A stretch of 64,000 bases of DNA, taken from contig NZ_JACHZQ010000001.1 of assembly GCF_014193655.1 (NCBI RefSeq), positions 248,001 to 312,000 on the forward strand, given 5' to 3'. The stretch is from Rhizobium sp. BK313. Its GTDB lineage: Bacteria; Pseudomonadota; Alphaproteobacteria; Rhizobiales; Rhizobiaceae. This document shows, one piece after another, positions 34,345-42,834 of this stretch. Within the stretch, counting starts at the first letter, position 1. Each line of letters begins with the position of its first letter. A program made the translations under genes and the position numbers. Under the pieces are notes generated by a model. The model saw nothing but the letters and a program-made list of their open reading frames with translations, had not been told where the DNA came from and did not search any database.

Positions 34345-36084
34345 ATGATGCCGACGAGTCTTGCACAACCCCAGCGTCCGCAGACTCAACTGGTCATGGC
34401 TCTTCGGGCCTGCGCCGGAGCCTTCGGCTTGGTTTTCCTCTATAGCTGCGGCTACAATCTCTTTCTTCTCGCGCCTTCTATCTATCTCTTACAAATATAT
34501 GATCGGGTGCTGTCGAGCCGTAGCGCCGATACGCTGATCATGCTGACGCTCATCATCGCCGTTGCTGTTGTGGTGGGGTCCACCTTGGATATTGTGCGCA
34601 GGGCAGCGCTTTCGCGCATCGGCAGTTGGCTGGACCACCGATTGCGCCCGTACGTTCTGAATGCGTCGTTCGAATATGCATCCCGCGCCGATAGCAGCGT
34701 GGCGGCCGATTGTTACCGCGACCTTGCCTCGCTGCGCCAGTTCCTCGATTCGCCGGCAAGTGCGCTCCTCTTCGATGTCCCCTGGGCACCGGTATTTTTG
34801 ATGCTGCTCTTTCTCGTCCATCCCTTGCTGGGTGCGATCGGCCTCATTAGCGCAGTCGCTCTTCTGGCGCTTGCTCTGCTGACGGAGTTGGCGACGCAGC
34901 AACCGATCGCGCAAGCGAATCTCGCGCTGTCGAGGAGCTACGTGCGGCTTGCGACGGCCCTTAGATATATTCAGGTGATCCGCGCCATGGGGATGCAGGA
35001 CGGCGCGGCGCAAATCGTCTACCGCGATGCCGAGGCGGCAAGAAGAGCGCAGGACACCGCCATGCATCGGACCGAGATCATTTTGGGATTCTCGAAATCC
35101 ATCAGGACGTTAACGCAAATTCTTGTCATGGGAGCAGCCACGTGGCTGGTTCTCGGAAATAATAGCAGTCCGGGAATCATCTTTGTCGCTAGCCTGCTAC
35201 TCGGCCGCGGCCTTGCGCCGGTCGAGGGCGCGATCGGCGCGTGGCGCTCGTTTGCGTTTGCTCGAAATTCCTTCAATCGTCTCAACAAGATGCTGATCGT
35301 GGTTTCTTCCGAAGACGATGCGCGAACGATTCCCACCCTAGAGCCCAGCGGTCTTATCCTGGACAATGTCAGTTATGTTCTACCGTTTGCCGATCGGCCC
35401 ATATTGAAAGGCGTCACGTTGCGGCTTGCGCCAGGTGATTGCGTTGCGCTCATCGGCCCGTCGGGGTCCGGCAAGTCGACGCTTGGCCGTGTCATGGCCG
35501 GCGTCCTGCGCCCCACGACCGGATGTACGCTCCTGGGCGGCGTCGACATATCGGCGCTGCGCCTCTGCAGCAATATGCATCATGTCGGCTATCTGCCGCA
35601 GGATATAGAACTTTTCGGCGGAGCCATTAAGGACGTCATCGGGCGACTGGATGGCACGGACCCAGCCAAGGCTATCGAAGCGGCAAAACTAGTCGGATTG
35701 CATGAAACGATCATGCGGCTGCCGCAGGGATATGAAACCGACATCGGCGATGGGGGAAGCTTGCTGCTTCGCGCTCAGCGGCAGCAGCTCGGATTGGCGC
35801 GAGCCGCCTACGGAAATCCTGAGCTTGTGGTGCTCGACGACCCAAATTCCAGTCTGGATTATGATGGCGAACGCATCTTGTTCAACGCGATCGAACGAAT
35901 GAGATCCAGGCGAATGATCGTCGTTATCATTACCCACCGGATGGGCGTCTTGCCCGTCACCAACAAGATCGCCATCATCCGCAATGGCATGGTCAATGCG
36001 TTTGGAGAGAGCGAGCAGATATACGATACCTACCTTCGCCCTCCGTCGCCGACACCGACCTTGGAAGGAAAGGCTGCGCCATGA
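34345..36084 (+). CDS. Type I secretion ABC protein (PrtD-like) with degenerate ATPase motifs
   Basis: A 579-residue exporter subunit. Six membrane helices span about residues 25-300 and a nucleotide-binding domain about 330-560. Walker A is intact (GPSGSGKST, 371-379) and the switch His is present (H531 in ITHR). The signature motif LSGGQ of PrtD-type proteins is replaced by LLRAQ (474-478), and Walker B reads VVLDDPNSSLD with Asp499 in place of the catalytic Glu. This predicts weak or altered ATP hydrolysis. The start at 34345 is the first ATG; a TTG four codons upstream is possible. It overlaps the fusion-protein gene by four bases. Confidence 0.9.
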   Translation: MMPTSLAQPQRPQTQLVMALRACAGAFGLVFLYSCGYNLFLLAPSIYLLQIYDRVLSSRSADTLIMLTLIIAVAVVVGSTLDIVRRAALSRIGSWLDHRLRPYVLNASFEYASRADSSVAADCYRDLASLRQFLDSPASALLFDVPWAPVFLMLLFLVHPLLGAIGLISAVALLALALLTELATQQPIAQANLALSRSYVRLATALRYIQVIRAMGMQDGAAQIVYRDAEAARRAQDTAMHRTEIILGFSKSIRTLTQILVMGAATWLVLGNNSSPGIIFVASLLLGRGLAPVEGAIGAWRSFAFARNSFNRLNKMLIVVSSEDDARTIPTLEPSGLILDNVSYVLPFADRPILKGVTLRLAPGDCVALIGPSGSGKSTLGRVMAGVLRPTTGCTLLGGVDISALRLCSNMHHVGYLPQDIELFGGAIKDVIGRLDGTDPAKAIEAAKLVGLHETIMRLPQGYETDIGDGGSLLLRAQRQQLGLARAAYGNPELVVLDDPNSSLDYDGERILFNAIERMRSRRMIVVIITHRMGVLPVTNKIAIIRNGMVNAFGESEQIYDTYLRPPSPTPTLEGKAAP

Positions 36085-37520
36085 CTGCTCTTCCTTCCGG
36101 CGCTTCGGCCAAATTTGTAAATACGTTAAGCCCAAGCAGCCGACCTGCCCAAAGATTGGAGGCTGCCAAGAAGCTCCTGAGCTATTCACCGGTCCTTGAT
36201 GCGGATTTCACGAGGTTGGCGCCGCCGTCGCCGATGCCGGTGCTGCGATCGGTGAAGCGGACGGGCAACCTGTTGATCTGCGTGTTTGTCCTCGGTTTCG
36301 GAATATGGTCTGCCTTCGCCCCTCTCAAGAGCGCTGCAATTGCCGCCGGTGTCGTGGAACCAGAGTTTAGTCGCAAGACCATCCAGCATCTGGAGGGCGG
36401 GATCATCCGGCAAATACTCGTCAAGAACGGCGATACCGTCACTTCGGGGCAGGTTCTGATCGAACTCGACGATACGAAATCACGTTCCGACCGCGACAGT
36501 ATTCAGGGACAGCTTTGGGACGCCGAGGGGATGCACGCGCGCCTGCTTGCCGAACAGAGCGATAGCGACCAGGTCACCTTTCCACAGGACCTCCGCGCGT
36601 TGATGAACAGTAATCCCGTGGTCAAGGCCATCATCGTCGGGCAGCAGACGATATTCGAGACGCGCCGTCAGGTCATGCAGTCCGAAATAGCGATCACGCA
36701 GGACAAGATTAGGCAGGTCCAGCAGGAAATCATCGGGCTCGGCGCGCAAAAGGCCTCGCTCGCCGACAGGGCCGAAATCTCGCGGCAGGAGTTAGAATCG
36801 GCCGCGAGTCTCGTCACCAAAGGAGCGGAGAGGAAGGGCAGAATTTTCATTCTGAACCGCGAGAAGGCTGACATCGAGGGTCAGGCCGGCGAAGTGGACG
36901 CTCAGATATCGCGCGCATATCAGGTGATCAGCGAGGCGCAGGGCAATCTGGTAAAGCTGCAGAGCGATCGGTTAAATGAAGTCGCCCAAGGTCTGCGCGA
37001 CACTGAAGGCCAGATCCTGCAGTTGAGCGAACGTCTGCGGGCGATCGACGATCAGCTTGCCAGGACCGAAATCCGGGCTCCTGAGGACGGGGTGATCATG
37101 GACCTGCGCATTCACACGGCAGGCGGCGTGGTCGGCGCGGGCGAACCGCTTGTCGATCTGGTGCCGCGCGACGCCCCTCTTGTGATATCGGCACATGTAC
37201 GGCCGGAGGATATCAATTTGGTTCGCCCGGGGTTGGAAGCGCAAGTTCATCTTCTACCTTATAATCAGCGGCGGGTTCCGCTGCTAAAAGGTACAGTGGA
37301 CTATGTGTCCGCGGATCGCCTTGTCGATAAGCAGACCGGTCAGGCCTATTATGCGGCGACGATCCGTGTGACAGACGAACGGTTGGCGAAGATGCACGAT
37401 GTCGCACTGGTTCCGGGCATGCCCGCCCAGACATTGATCGAAACGGGCAAGAGCAGTGTCGCGTTTTACGCAATCAGACCGCTTCTGGATAGCTTCAACA
37501 GAGCGTTTCGCGAAGACTGA
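36081..37520 (+). CDS. Type I secretion membrane-fusion protein (HlyD/PrtE-like)
   Basis: A 479-residue periplasmic adaptor with one membrane helix (about 56-75) after a cytoplasmic tail. Lipoyl-like halves are visible as KTIQHLEGGIIRQILVKNGDTV and RTEIRAPEDGVIMDLRIHTAGG, separated by a long alpha-hairpin rich in Q and E (about 130-330). The C-terminal beta barrel includes DINLVRPGLEAQVHLLPYN. It would connect the ABC protein to an outer-membrane TolC-like channel, which is not encoded here. Its ATG overlaps the ABC gene stop. Confidence 0.93.
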   Translation: MTALPSGASAKFVNTLSPSSRPAQRLEAAKKLLSYSPVLDADFTRLAPPSPMPVLRSVKRTGNLLICVFVLGFGIWSAFAPLKSAAIAAGVVEPEFSRKTIQHLEGGIIRQILVKNGDTVTSGQVLIELDDTKSRSDRDSIQGQLWDAEGMHARLLAEQSDSDQVTFPQDLRALMNSNPVVKAIIVGQQTIFETRRQVMQSEIAITQDKIRQVQQEIIGLGAQKASLADRAEISRQELESAASLVTKGAERKGRIFILNREKADIEGQAGEVDAQISRAYQVISEAQGNLVKLQSDRLNEVAQGLRDTEGQILQLSERLRAIDDQLARTEIRAPEDGVIMDLRIHTAGGVVGAGEPLVDLVPRDAPLVISAHVRPEDINLVRPGLEAQVHLLPYNQRRVPLLKGTVDYVSADRLVDKQTGQAYYAATIRVTDERLAKMHDVALVPGMPAQTLIETGKSSVAFYAIRPLLDSFNRAFRED

Positions 37521-37635
37521 AGCGAACTCCGAAGCATACGGCTTGGAAATGCGACGCGAATATGGATTGGTACTCCCACCATTCCTTCCCGGCGCCTTTG
37601 AATTTCTAGCATGTCGCCGTCGAAGGGACGCAGTG

Positions 37636-37917
37636 ATGGGTAAGAGAAAATTCAACGACGAACGGATCATGGACATTCTGAAGGAACATCAGAGTGGCAT
37701 GACGGTGACGGATGTCTGCAATAAATACGGGATCAGCGAGCCGACCTTCTATCGGTGGCAATCCCTGCAGCTCAAGAATGTCGGCTTCGACGTCAAGAGG
37801 CTGAGGGCTTTGGAGGAGGAGAACCGAAAGCTCAAGAAGCTGTTGGCCGAAACCATGCTTGCAGCGGCGACGTTGAGCGAAATGCTTGAAAAGACATCCA
37901 ACAAGGAAAGCGCGTAG
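37636..37917 (+). CDS. IS3 OrfA-like helix-turn-helix protein (solo)
   Basis: A 93-residue protein like OrfA of IS3-family elements: RKFNDERIMDILKEHQSG, the helix-turn-helix TVTDVCNKYGISEPTFYRWQ and a leucine-zipper-like tail RALEEENRKLKKLLAE. There is no OrfB with the DDE catalytic domain after it; the LuxR gene follows convergently after one base. No terminal inverted repeats were seen. It may be an insertion-sequence relic, or an OrfA taken over as a DNA-binding protein. A GAAGGGA-like site precedes the ATG. Confidence 0.8.
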   Translation: MGKRKFNDERIMDILKEHQSGMTVTDVCNKYGISEPTFYRWQSLQLKNVGFDVKRLRALEEENRKLKKLLAETMLAAATLSEMLEKTSNKESA

Positions 37918-37918
37918 T

Positions 37919-38656
37919 TTATGATGCCGTCGCATCATGCCCGTTGGTTAGCCGATAGCCCAAACGGGCGACCACCTCGGTTCGGTTCTGCACTTGCAGC
38001 TTGCGCATAATATGCTGCACGTGCATTTTCACGGTGTGGCCTGACAGGTTGAGCTTTCCCGCGATGACTTTATTCGAGCAGCCGCGCTGCAGCTCGGCAA
38101 GCACATCCGCTTCGCGCGGCGTGAAGTCGGCAAGCTCCGGGCCATGCGCACGCGCCTCTATCACCCTTTGATCGCCATCTTGAGAGTCGGTGTGCCTGGT
38201 TGAGCCGTTGGTAAGCATGTCCAACGGCTGCGGGCAGAATATACCGCCTGCAAGAACGAGCCGCAGCCCGGCAAGAGCGATCTCTATGGGAATGGAGGTC
38301 GTGAAGAAGCCGCGAATGCCCATTTTCAGCGCCTGAGACGCGATTGAAACGTCATCCGTACTCGATAGCAGTGCGACGGGCGCGTCGGGAAAGCGTTCCG
38401 CGATCGCCGTGAGATCATCAAGCAGACAAGCACTCTCAACACTTCTGCCCGCCAAATCCAGAGCGATCAGACGAACATCCATTCCAAGAGCCCTATCAAG
38501 ACTCTCAGTAGAGACCATATCAACAAAATCCCAGCCGGCGAGTTCGTGCTCAAGAAGCTTCACGATAGTCGTGCGGGCAAGTGTATGGTGGTCTATGATG
38601 ATCACCGTCGGCGCATCGCGACCTATTCGGCGTTTCATTCGTGAACTGATGGACAC
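37919..38656 (-). CDS. LuxR-family response regulator with incomplete receiver
   Basis: A 245-residue NarL/FixJ-type protein. The C-terminal LuxR helix-turn-helix (about 175-240) is standard: LADFTPREADVLAELQRG, then SNKVIAGKLNLSGHTVKMHV. The N-terminal receiver keeps D22 and a possible phosphoacceptor D67 (LIALDLAG), but one of the paired acidic residues is His and the conserved Lys near the fifth strand is missing (GIRGFFTTS), so phosphorylation signalling is doubtful. It faces the secretion genes and is a candidate regulator of them. Confidence 0.88.
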   Translation of the reverse strand: MSISSRMKRRIGRDAPTVIIIDHHTLARTTIVKLLEHELAGWDFVDMVSTESLDRALGMDVRLIALDLAGRSVESACLLDDLTAIAERFPDAPVALLSSTDDVSIASQALKMGIRGFFTTSIPIEIALAGLRLVLAGGIFCPQPLDMLTNGSTRHTDSQDGDQRVIEARAHGPELADFTPREADVLAELQRGCSNKVIAGKLNLSGHTVKMHVQHIMRKLQVQNRTEVVARLGYRLTNGHDATAS

Positions 38657-40038
38657 GTGTCGCCCCCCAAGGATAAATGCGTTCCATCTCGGCGCGAATA
38701 TTATACCCGTTATTGTGTCATGTCATGATAAAATGGGGATTAATCCGGCCGCAACCCAATGTGGCGAGATGTAGGGGTGCCCTAATCACAACCATCCGGA
38801 GCGGCGCTAAAAACCCATCAATTGTCGGGGGTGCTTGCTGCGCCTTTTCAGGATGCCGTTGCCTCGGATATCGGCAACCTGAAGGAGGTGATGGCAGTCG
38901 CGAGACAGCACTTACCGCGATGTGAATTCGAGGTGATTGATATTGAAATATAACGCGTGTTCGGACCGTCCGGCGTAGTCCTGGCGAGCAGGTGACTTCA
39001 AGAGCGGCAGGATCACGCATCCCGGATCCGCGTCCAATCCAAAATTTGATGGTGAGGGAGGCTGCGGTTCAAACGCCGTATGGATGGTTTATGCGAGCTA
39101 GTCATCTTGCTCCAGTCGTCGGAGAGATATCCTTTGCGAGCAACCTGGATTGCGTGCTGGAAGGTAAGAATCCAGGCCCACCCTCTCAACAAGCCTATTA
39201 AACTTTGATCGATATCCGATCAATTTATCCGTTGAGGCCGTGTCGGTCTTTCTCTCTCGATGCGGAGAGCTTTCAGAAGCGCGGCCTTTTCCAGGCGCTC
39301 GTCTACTTTACCAGTCGTGATCTCGCGAAACACGGTGTCGGTTTTCTCGCTCATCCCACAATGAGAATGTCCTCTGACTTTCAAAGTTCGACGATTTCCA
39401 TCTCTGGTCATTGTGATTAAATCCTATGTCTTGAGGTCTGAGAGCATTATCCTGGCCCGCCGATGTGCAGTGCCATCGACTTACCGGACTTAACGGGAAC
39501 GCTGTTCTCGTTTGCCCCAGCTATCTTCTCCCAAAAGAGGGAGCGGATATGAATTCGGCTGTGCTGCTGGAAAATAGCTGGTCACGGAAGACAGCGTGTC
39601 ATCCGCCATGGGCTCGGGTTTGTGGTTCCCAAGCAGCAGTGCCCATATAATGATTGCCGATGCTGCACCGTGCGCTCTTTTCGGATGCAGTGCAACATCA
39701 TTCCGCAGCAAGCATTGATGCCACCTTGAGCAAGCCAATGTTCAGGGGCCAATGCGAGGCGGGTCATCAATGCATTACGCATGGAATGATCTGATGTCGG
39801 AAGGAGCCGCGGACGCATTTCTGAGCCATGTGGCGCCCCAATAGGAACTTAATCTAAGCGTATAGTGTTTCATCGTTTGGTTGAGATGGCATCGCGGTAG
39901 AAGAGTCGCCTGGCCCATCATCTTTCCGAATTTCGATGAGATGCGCCCGCGTCGCCGGCAAGAGCGATGCTGCGGGTGTGTTTTCCATTTGTCCTGCATC
40001 GAGGCAGGTCCCGGCTCGACCCTTTGGAGGTCTTCGCC
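38657..40038. other. 1.4-kb stretch without a convincing gene
   Basis: Only short open frames without family-like sequence occur on either strand. It contains the upstream region of the LuxR gene, a dyad at 39205-39223 and the leader of the small gene at 40039. It could hold a non-coding RNA or decayed genes; neither can be shown from sequence alone. Confidence 0.5.
39205..39223. promoter_or_regulatory. Dyad TTGATCG-N5-CGATCAA
   Basis: TTGATCG and CGATCAA form a perfect 7-bp inverted repeat with ATATC between. It resembles an operator but no gene begins close by. Confidence 0.3.
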
Positions 40039-40317
40039 ATGTCAACACGCACGACCGAGACTGTTGTCCATTTCTCGTTGCCGTTCAGATTGCCCGACCT
40101 GGATGAAATTCAGCCGGCCGGTGATTACAAGATCGAACAGGATGAAGAACTGATCGAAGGCCTATCACGGCTAGCGTACCAGCGCGTCGCAACGTTTATT
40201 CATCTACCGGCGATTTCCGCCGACACAAGGACGCGACAAGTTCTGAAGATCGATCCGAATGTTCTTGAAAAATTGTTGGGCGCGGCGGCGTTTCAGCGAG
40301 AAGGCGGTGCGATATGA
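40039..40317 (+). CDS. Small hypothetical protein
   Basis: A 92-residue soluble acidic protein with GGAGG before the ATG. It contains FRLPDLDEIQPAGDYKIEQD, ELIEGLSRLAYQRVATFIHL and a final VLEKLLGAAAFQREGGAI. I do not recognise a family. Its stop overlaps the start of the DUF1476 gene by four bases (ATGA), so the two are coupled and probably work together. Confidence 0.75.
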   Translation: MSTRTTETVVHFSLPFRLPDLDEIQPAGDYKIEQDEELIEGLSRLAYQRVATFIHLPAISADTRTRQVLKIDPNVLEKLLGAAAFQREGGAI

Positions 40318-40682
40318 CCGCGCTCACAGACCGCGAGAAGGCATTGGAGGAAAAGTATTTTCTGGATTTCGAAATGGCCTTCAAGGTCAGGTCTCGGCGC
40401 GACAGGCTTTTGGCGCAGTGGGTCGCGGGCCGGATCGGTCTCGTCGACGTTGAAGCCTACGTCGCAGAAATCATCAACGCGCGAATGACTGGAGGCAACG
40501 ACAAAGGCGTGTTGGATAAAATTCTTACGGACGCTCAGGCTGCAGGTACGAAGCTGGTCGAGAGCGAGTTGCAGGAAAAAATGCAGGCGCTCATGCTTGT
40601 CGCGGCGGGGCAGCTTGAAGCTGAAAATCGTCGCGTAGGTCCTTTGGTTAGCGGTTCGCCGGAGCTTGGGGGAAACCTATAG
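40314..40682 (+). CDS. DUF1476 protein (ATP synthase zeta-subunit paralogue)
   Basis: A 122-residue helical protein matching DUF1476, the family of the alphaproteobacterial F1-ATPase inhibitor zeta subunit: LTDREKALEEKYFLDFEMAF, KVRSRRDRLLAQWVAGRIG and a late DAQAAGTKLVESEL. The sequence looks divergent from the usual housekeeping form, so this is probably an accessory copy. It is translationally coupled to the small gene upstream. Whether it inhibits F1-ATPase or does something else is open. Confidence 0.8.
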   Translation: MTALTDREKALEEKYFLDFEMAFKVRSRRDRLLAQWVAGRIGLVDVEAYVAEIINARMTGGNDKGVLDKILTDAQAAGTKLVESELQEKMQALMLVAAGQLEAENRRVGPLVSGSPELGGNL

Positions 40683-40743
40683 TCGCCAGCGACACTGCTG
40701 GACACGGCATATGCCTTCCGTTTGTAGGCAAAGGAGTTCTCAA

Positions 40744-40863
40744 ATGAGATTTGAAATCCTCTCAAAGTTCCGGACAAACTCCATAATCTTCTTCATCGAG
40801 ACTTCCATTCTCGCATCCCTGTTGTTCTCAGCAGTCATCATAGCGCAGCGCGCAATATCCTAA
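40744..40863 (+). CDS. Very small membrane protein
   Basis: A 39-residue peptide with AAAGGAG before its ATG. It has a basic start (MRFEILSKFRTN) and one hydrophobic helix (IIFFIETSILASLLFSAVII). The ribosome site and composition argue that it is translated. Function unknown; it may be part of the transglutaminase cluster. Confidence 0.55.
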   Translation: MRFEILSKFRTNSIIFFIETSILASLLFSAVIIAQRAIS

Positions 40864-41002
40864 GTTCTCACGTTCGCGAGAGGAGATATTCGACGATTCG
40901 CGTCTCGTGCGGCAGCGGTGTAGGATTGCGCTCGCCCAGCATTTTACGGCTCGTCAGGAGCGAATGACCATTTGGCGACGGCAGAGCGGACAGCATCATC
41001 TC

Positions 41003-41875
41003 ATGACTCTCTTTTCCGTTCGGCATATCACGACATACCGCTACTTCCGTGAGGTTGCGTTCGGGGAGCACAGGCTGATGTTCCGGCCTCGCGACAGCTT
41101 CGATCAGCGCTTGATTGGGGCATCGCTGGTGACCGACCCACAGCCTCGCCAGGTGCGCTGGATCCATGATGTCTTCGGCAATTGTGTTGCGATCGTCGAT
41201 ATTTTCCGTTCGGCTTTAACACTTCGATTCGAGTCATGGATCACGCTCGATCATACGCCGCAGGTCGGTTTGGATCTTAAAATCGACAGTGCGGCTTTGA
41301 ACTATCCCTTCAGCTATGATGAGGAGGAGCTTCCGGATCTCGCGCCGGCGATGCTACGCCACTATCCGGATCCGAATGATGAGGTCGGGCGATGGGCGCG
41401 GCAGTTCATTCGCCATGGGCGGCCGACCGAGACCGGGCATCTGCTCATGACGCTTTGCTATGCCATTCGCGAAAGCTTCTCCTATTCGCGTCGTTCCGAA
41501 CACGGGACGCAGACGCCGCTCGAGACCCTATTGCTTCGCTCCGGGTCCTGCAGGGATTTTGCTTTGCTGATGATGGAGGCCGCGCGCGCCCTCGGTCTCG
41601 CAGCTCGGTTTGTCACGGGCTACATCTATGTCCCGGACCGCGATGGCTCCACGACCCTTGGCGGTGGTGCGACGCATGCATGGTGCCAGATCTATCTTCC
41701 CGGTGCCGGTTGGGTGGAATTCGATCCGACCAACGGTATCGTCGGCAATCGGGATCTTATTCGTGTTGCGGTTTCCCGCGATCCCAGTCAGGCAGTTCCA
41801 TTGAGCGGCAGTTTTGATGGAGAGGCGGCCGACTTCGACACCATGACCGTGCAGGTGAATGTAACAACCGCATAG
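41003..41875 (+). CDS. Transglutaminase-like protein with complete triad
   Basis: A 290-residue COG1305-type protein. The N-terminal beta domain includes VRHITTYRYFREVAFGEHRL (19-residue core shared with the family), and the catalytic triad is C183 in SGSCRDFALL, H225 in THAWCQIYL and D241 in WVEFDPTNG. Bacterial members act as cysteine proteases or amide-transfer enzymes on unknown substrates. No signal peptide is seen. The ribosome site before 41003 is weak; a start at 40907 would add unrelated sequence. A second relative follows after 93 bases. Confidence 0.88.
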   Translation: MTLFSVRHITTYRYFREVAFGEHRLMFRPRDSFDQRLIGASLVTDPQPRQVRWIHDVFGNCVAIVDIFRSALTLRFESWITLDHTPQVGLDLKIDSAALNYPFSYDEEELPDLAPAMLRHYPDPNDEVGRWARQFIRHGRPTETGHLLMTLCYAIRESFSYSRRSEHGTQTPLETLLLRSGSCRDFALLMMEAARALGLAARFVTGYIYVPDRDGSTTLGGGATHAWCQIYLPGAGWVEFDPTNGIVGNRDLIRVAVSRDPSQAVPLSGSFDGEAADFDTMTVQVNVTTA

Positions 41876-41968
41876 GCGCGCCCATGAAGTCGTGCGCTTG
41901 GGGAACCGTCCATCGTTGACGGCGTTCAGCAATAGGCTTCGAGACGGAGTTTCAACAAGGAACACACG

Positions 41969-42775
41969 ATGAAAATACGCGCTGGGTTTAATATCGGCTA
42001 TGAGTGCATACAGCCGACGCCGATGCTGCTCGTCTTGAACATTCACCCCTCCCGCCGCGTCGATCTGCTCGGTGAGCAGGTGCTGATGTTCGACCAGCCG
42101 ATCGAGGCATTCAGCTATACCGATGTCTTCGGCAATGCCTGCAGCCGGATCGTGGCACCGCCGGGGCCGATCACGATTTCCACCCAGTTCGAGATTTACG
42201 ACGACGGACAACCCGACGTCATCCCCGAAAGCGCTGTGCAGCATGCCATCAAGGATCTGCCGAATGACGTTCTCGTATTCCTGCTGGGCAGCCGCTATTG
42301 CGACACAGACAGGCTGGCAGATTTCGCCTGGGCGAAGTTCTCGTCTACGCCGCTCGGTTGGTCCAGAGTTAAAGCCATCTGCAATTTTGTCCACCATCAC
42401 ATCACATTCGATTACATGAAGGCGGATGCGCTGAGGACAGCCTATGGGGGCTTCACCGACAGGATCGGCGTCTGCCGCGATTTCGCGCATCTTGCGATCG
42501 CGCTCTGCCGATGCCTGAATATCCCGGCGCGGTACTGCACCGGTTATCTCGGTGATATCGGCGTGCCGGCGGACCCCAATCCCATGGATTTCAGCGCATG
42601 GTTTGAAGTCTATCTCGGAGGTCACTGGCATACGGTCGATGCGCGCCACAACACGCCCCGCATCGGACGGATTTTGATGGCGACGGGGCGCGATGCCACC
42701 GACGTCGCCATGTCGACCGCCTTCGGCCCTGCAACACTTTCACGCTTCGAAGTAATCACCGAGGAAGTGCGCTAG
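41969..42775 (+). CDS. Transglutaminase-like protein with altered His position
   Basis: A 268-residue relative of the preceding protein. The nucleophile is present (C169 in GVCRDFAHLAIALC) and an acidic residue D224 lies in TVDARHN. At the position of the catalytic His the sequence is DFSAWFEVYL, with Ser209 where the pattern HAW is expected. Either another residue such as H227 takes over or the protein is inactive. It probably shares a substrate with its neighbour. Its stop codon lies inside a palindromic repeat. Confidence 0.85.
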   Translation: MKIRAGFNIGYECIQPTPMLLVLNIHPSRRVDLLGEQVLMFDQPIEAFSYTDVFGNACSRIVAPPGPITISTQFEIYDDGQPDVIPESAVQHAIKDLPNDVLVFLLGSRYCDTDRLADFAWAKFSSTPLGWSRVKAICNFVHHHITFDYMKADALRTAYGGFTDRIGVCRDFAHLAIALCRCLNIPARYCTGYLGDIGVPADPNPMDFSAWFEVYLGGHWHTVDARHNTPRIGRILMATGRDATDVAMSTAFGPATLSRFEVITEEVR

Positions 42776-42825
42776 AGCATCCCGCTTTCAGATGGGATCA
42801 CGTGCAAGCGGGTAAGATGCTCTAG
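42772..42825. repeat. Rhizobial palindromic repeat (CTAGAGCATC type)
   Basis: CTAGAGCATC at 42772 and GATGCTCTAG at 42816 form the outer arms; CCGCTT and AAGCGG extend the stem, with a three-base bulge. It overlaps the stop codon of the second transglutaminase-like gene and is followed by the acetate kinase stop on the other strand. A closely similar copy lies at 44169-44226. Confidence 0.7.
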
Positions 42826-42834
42826 ATTCAAAAA

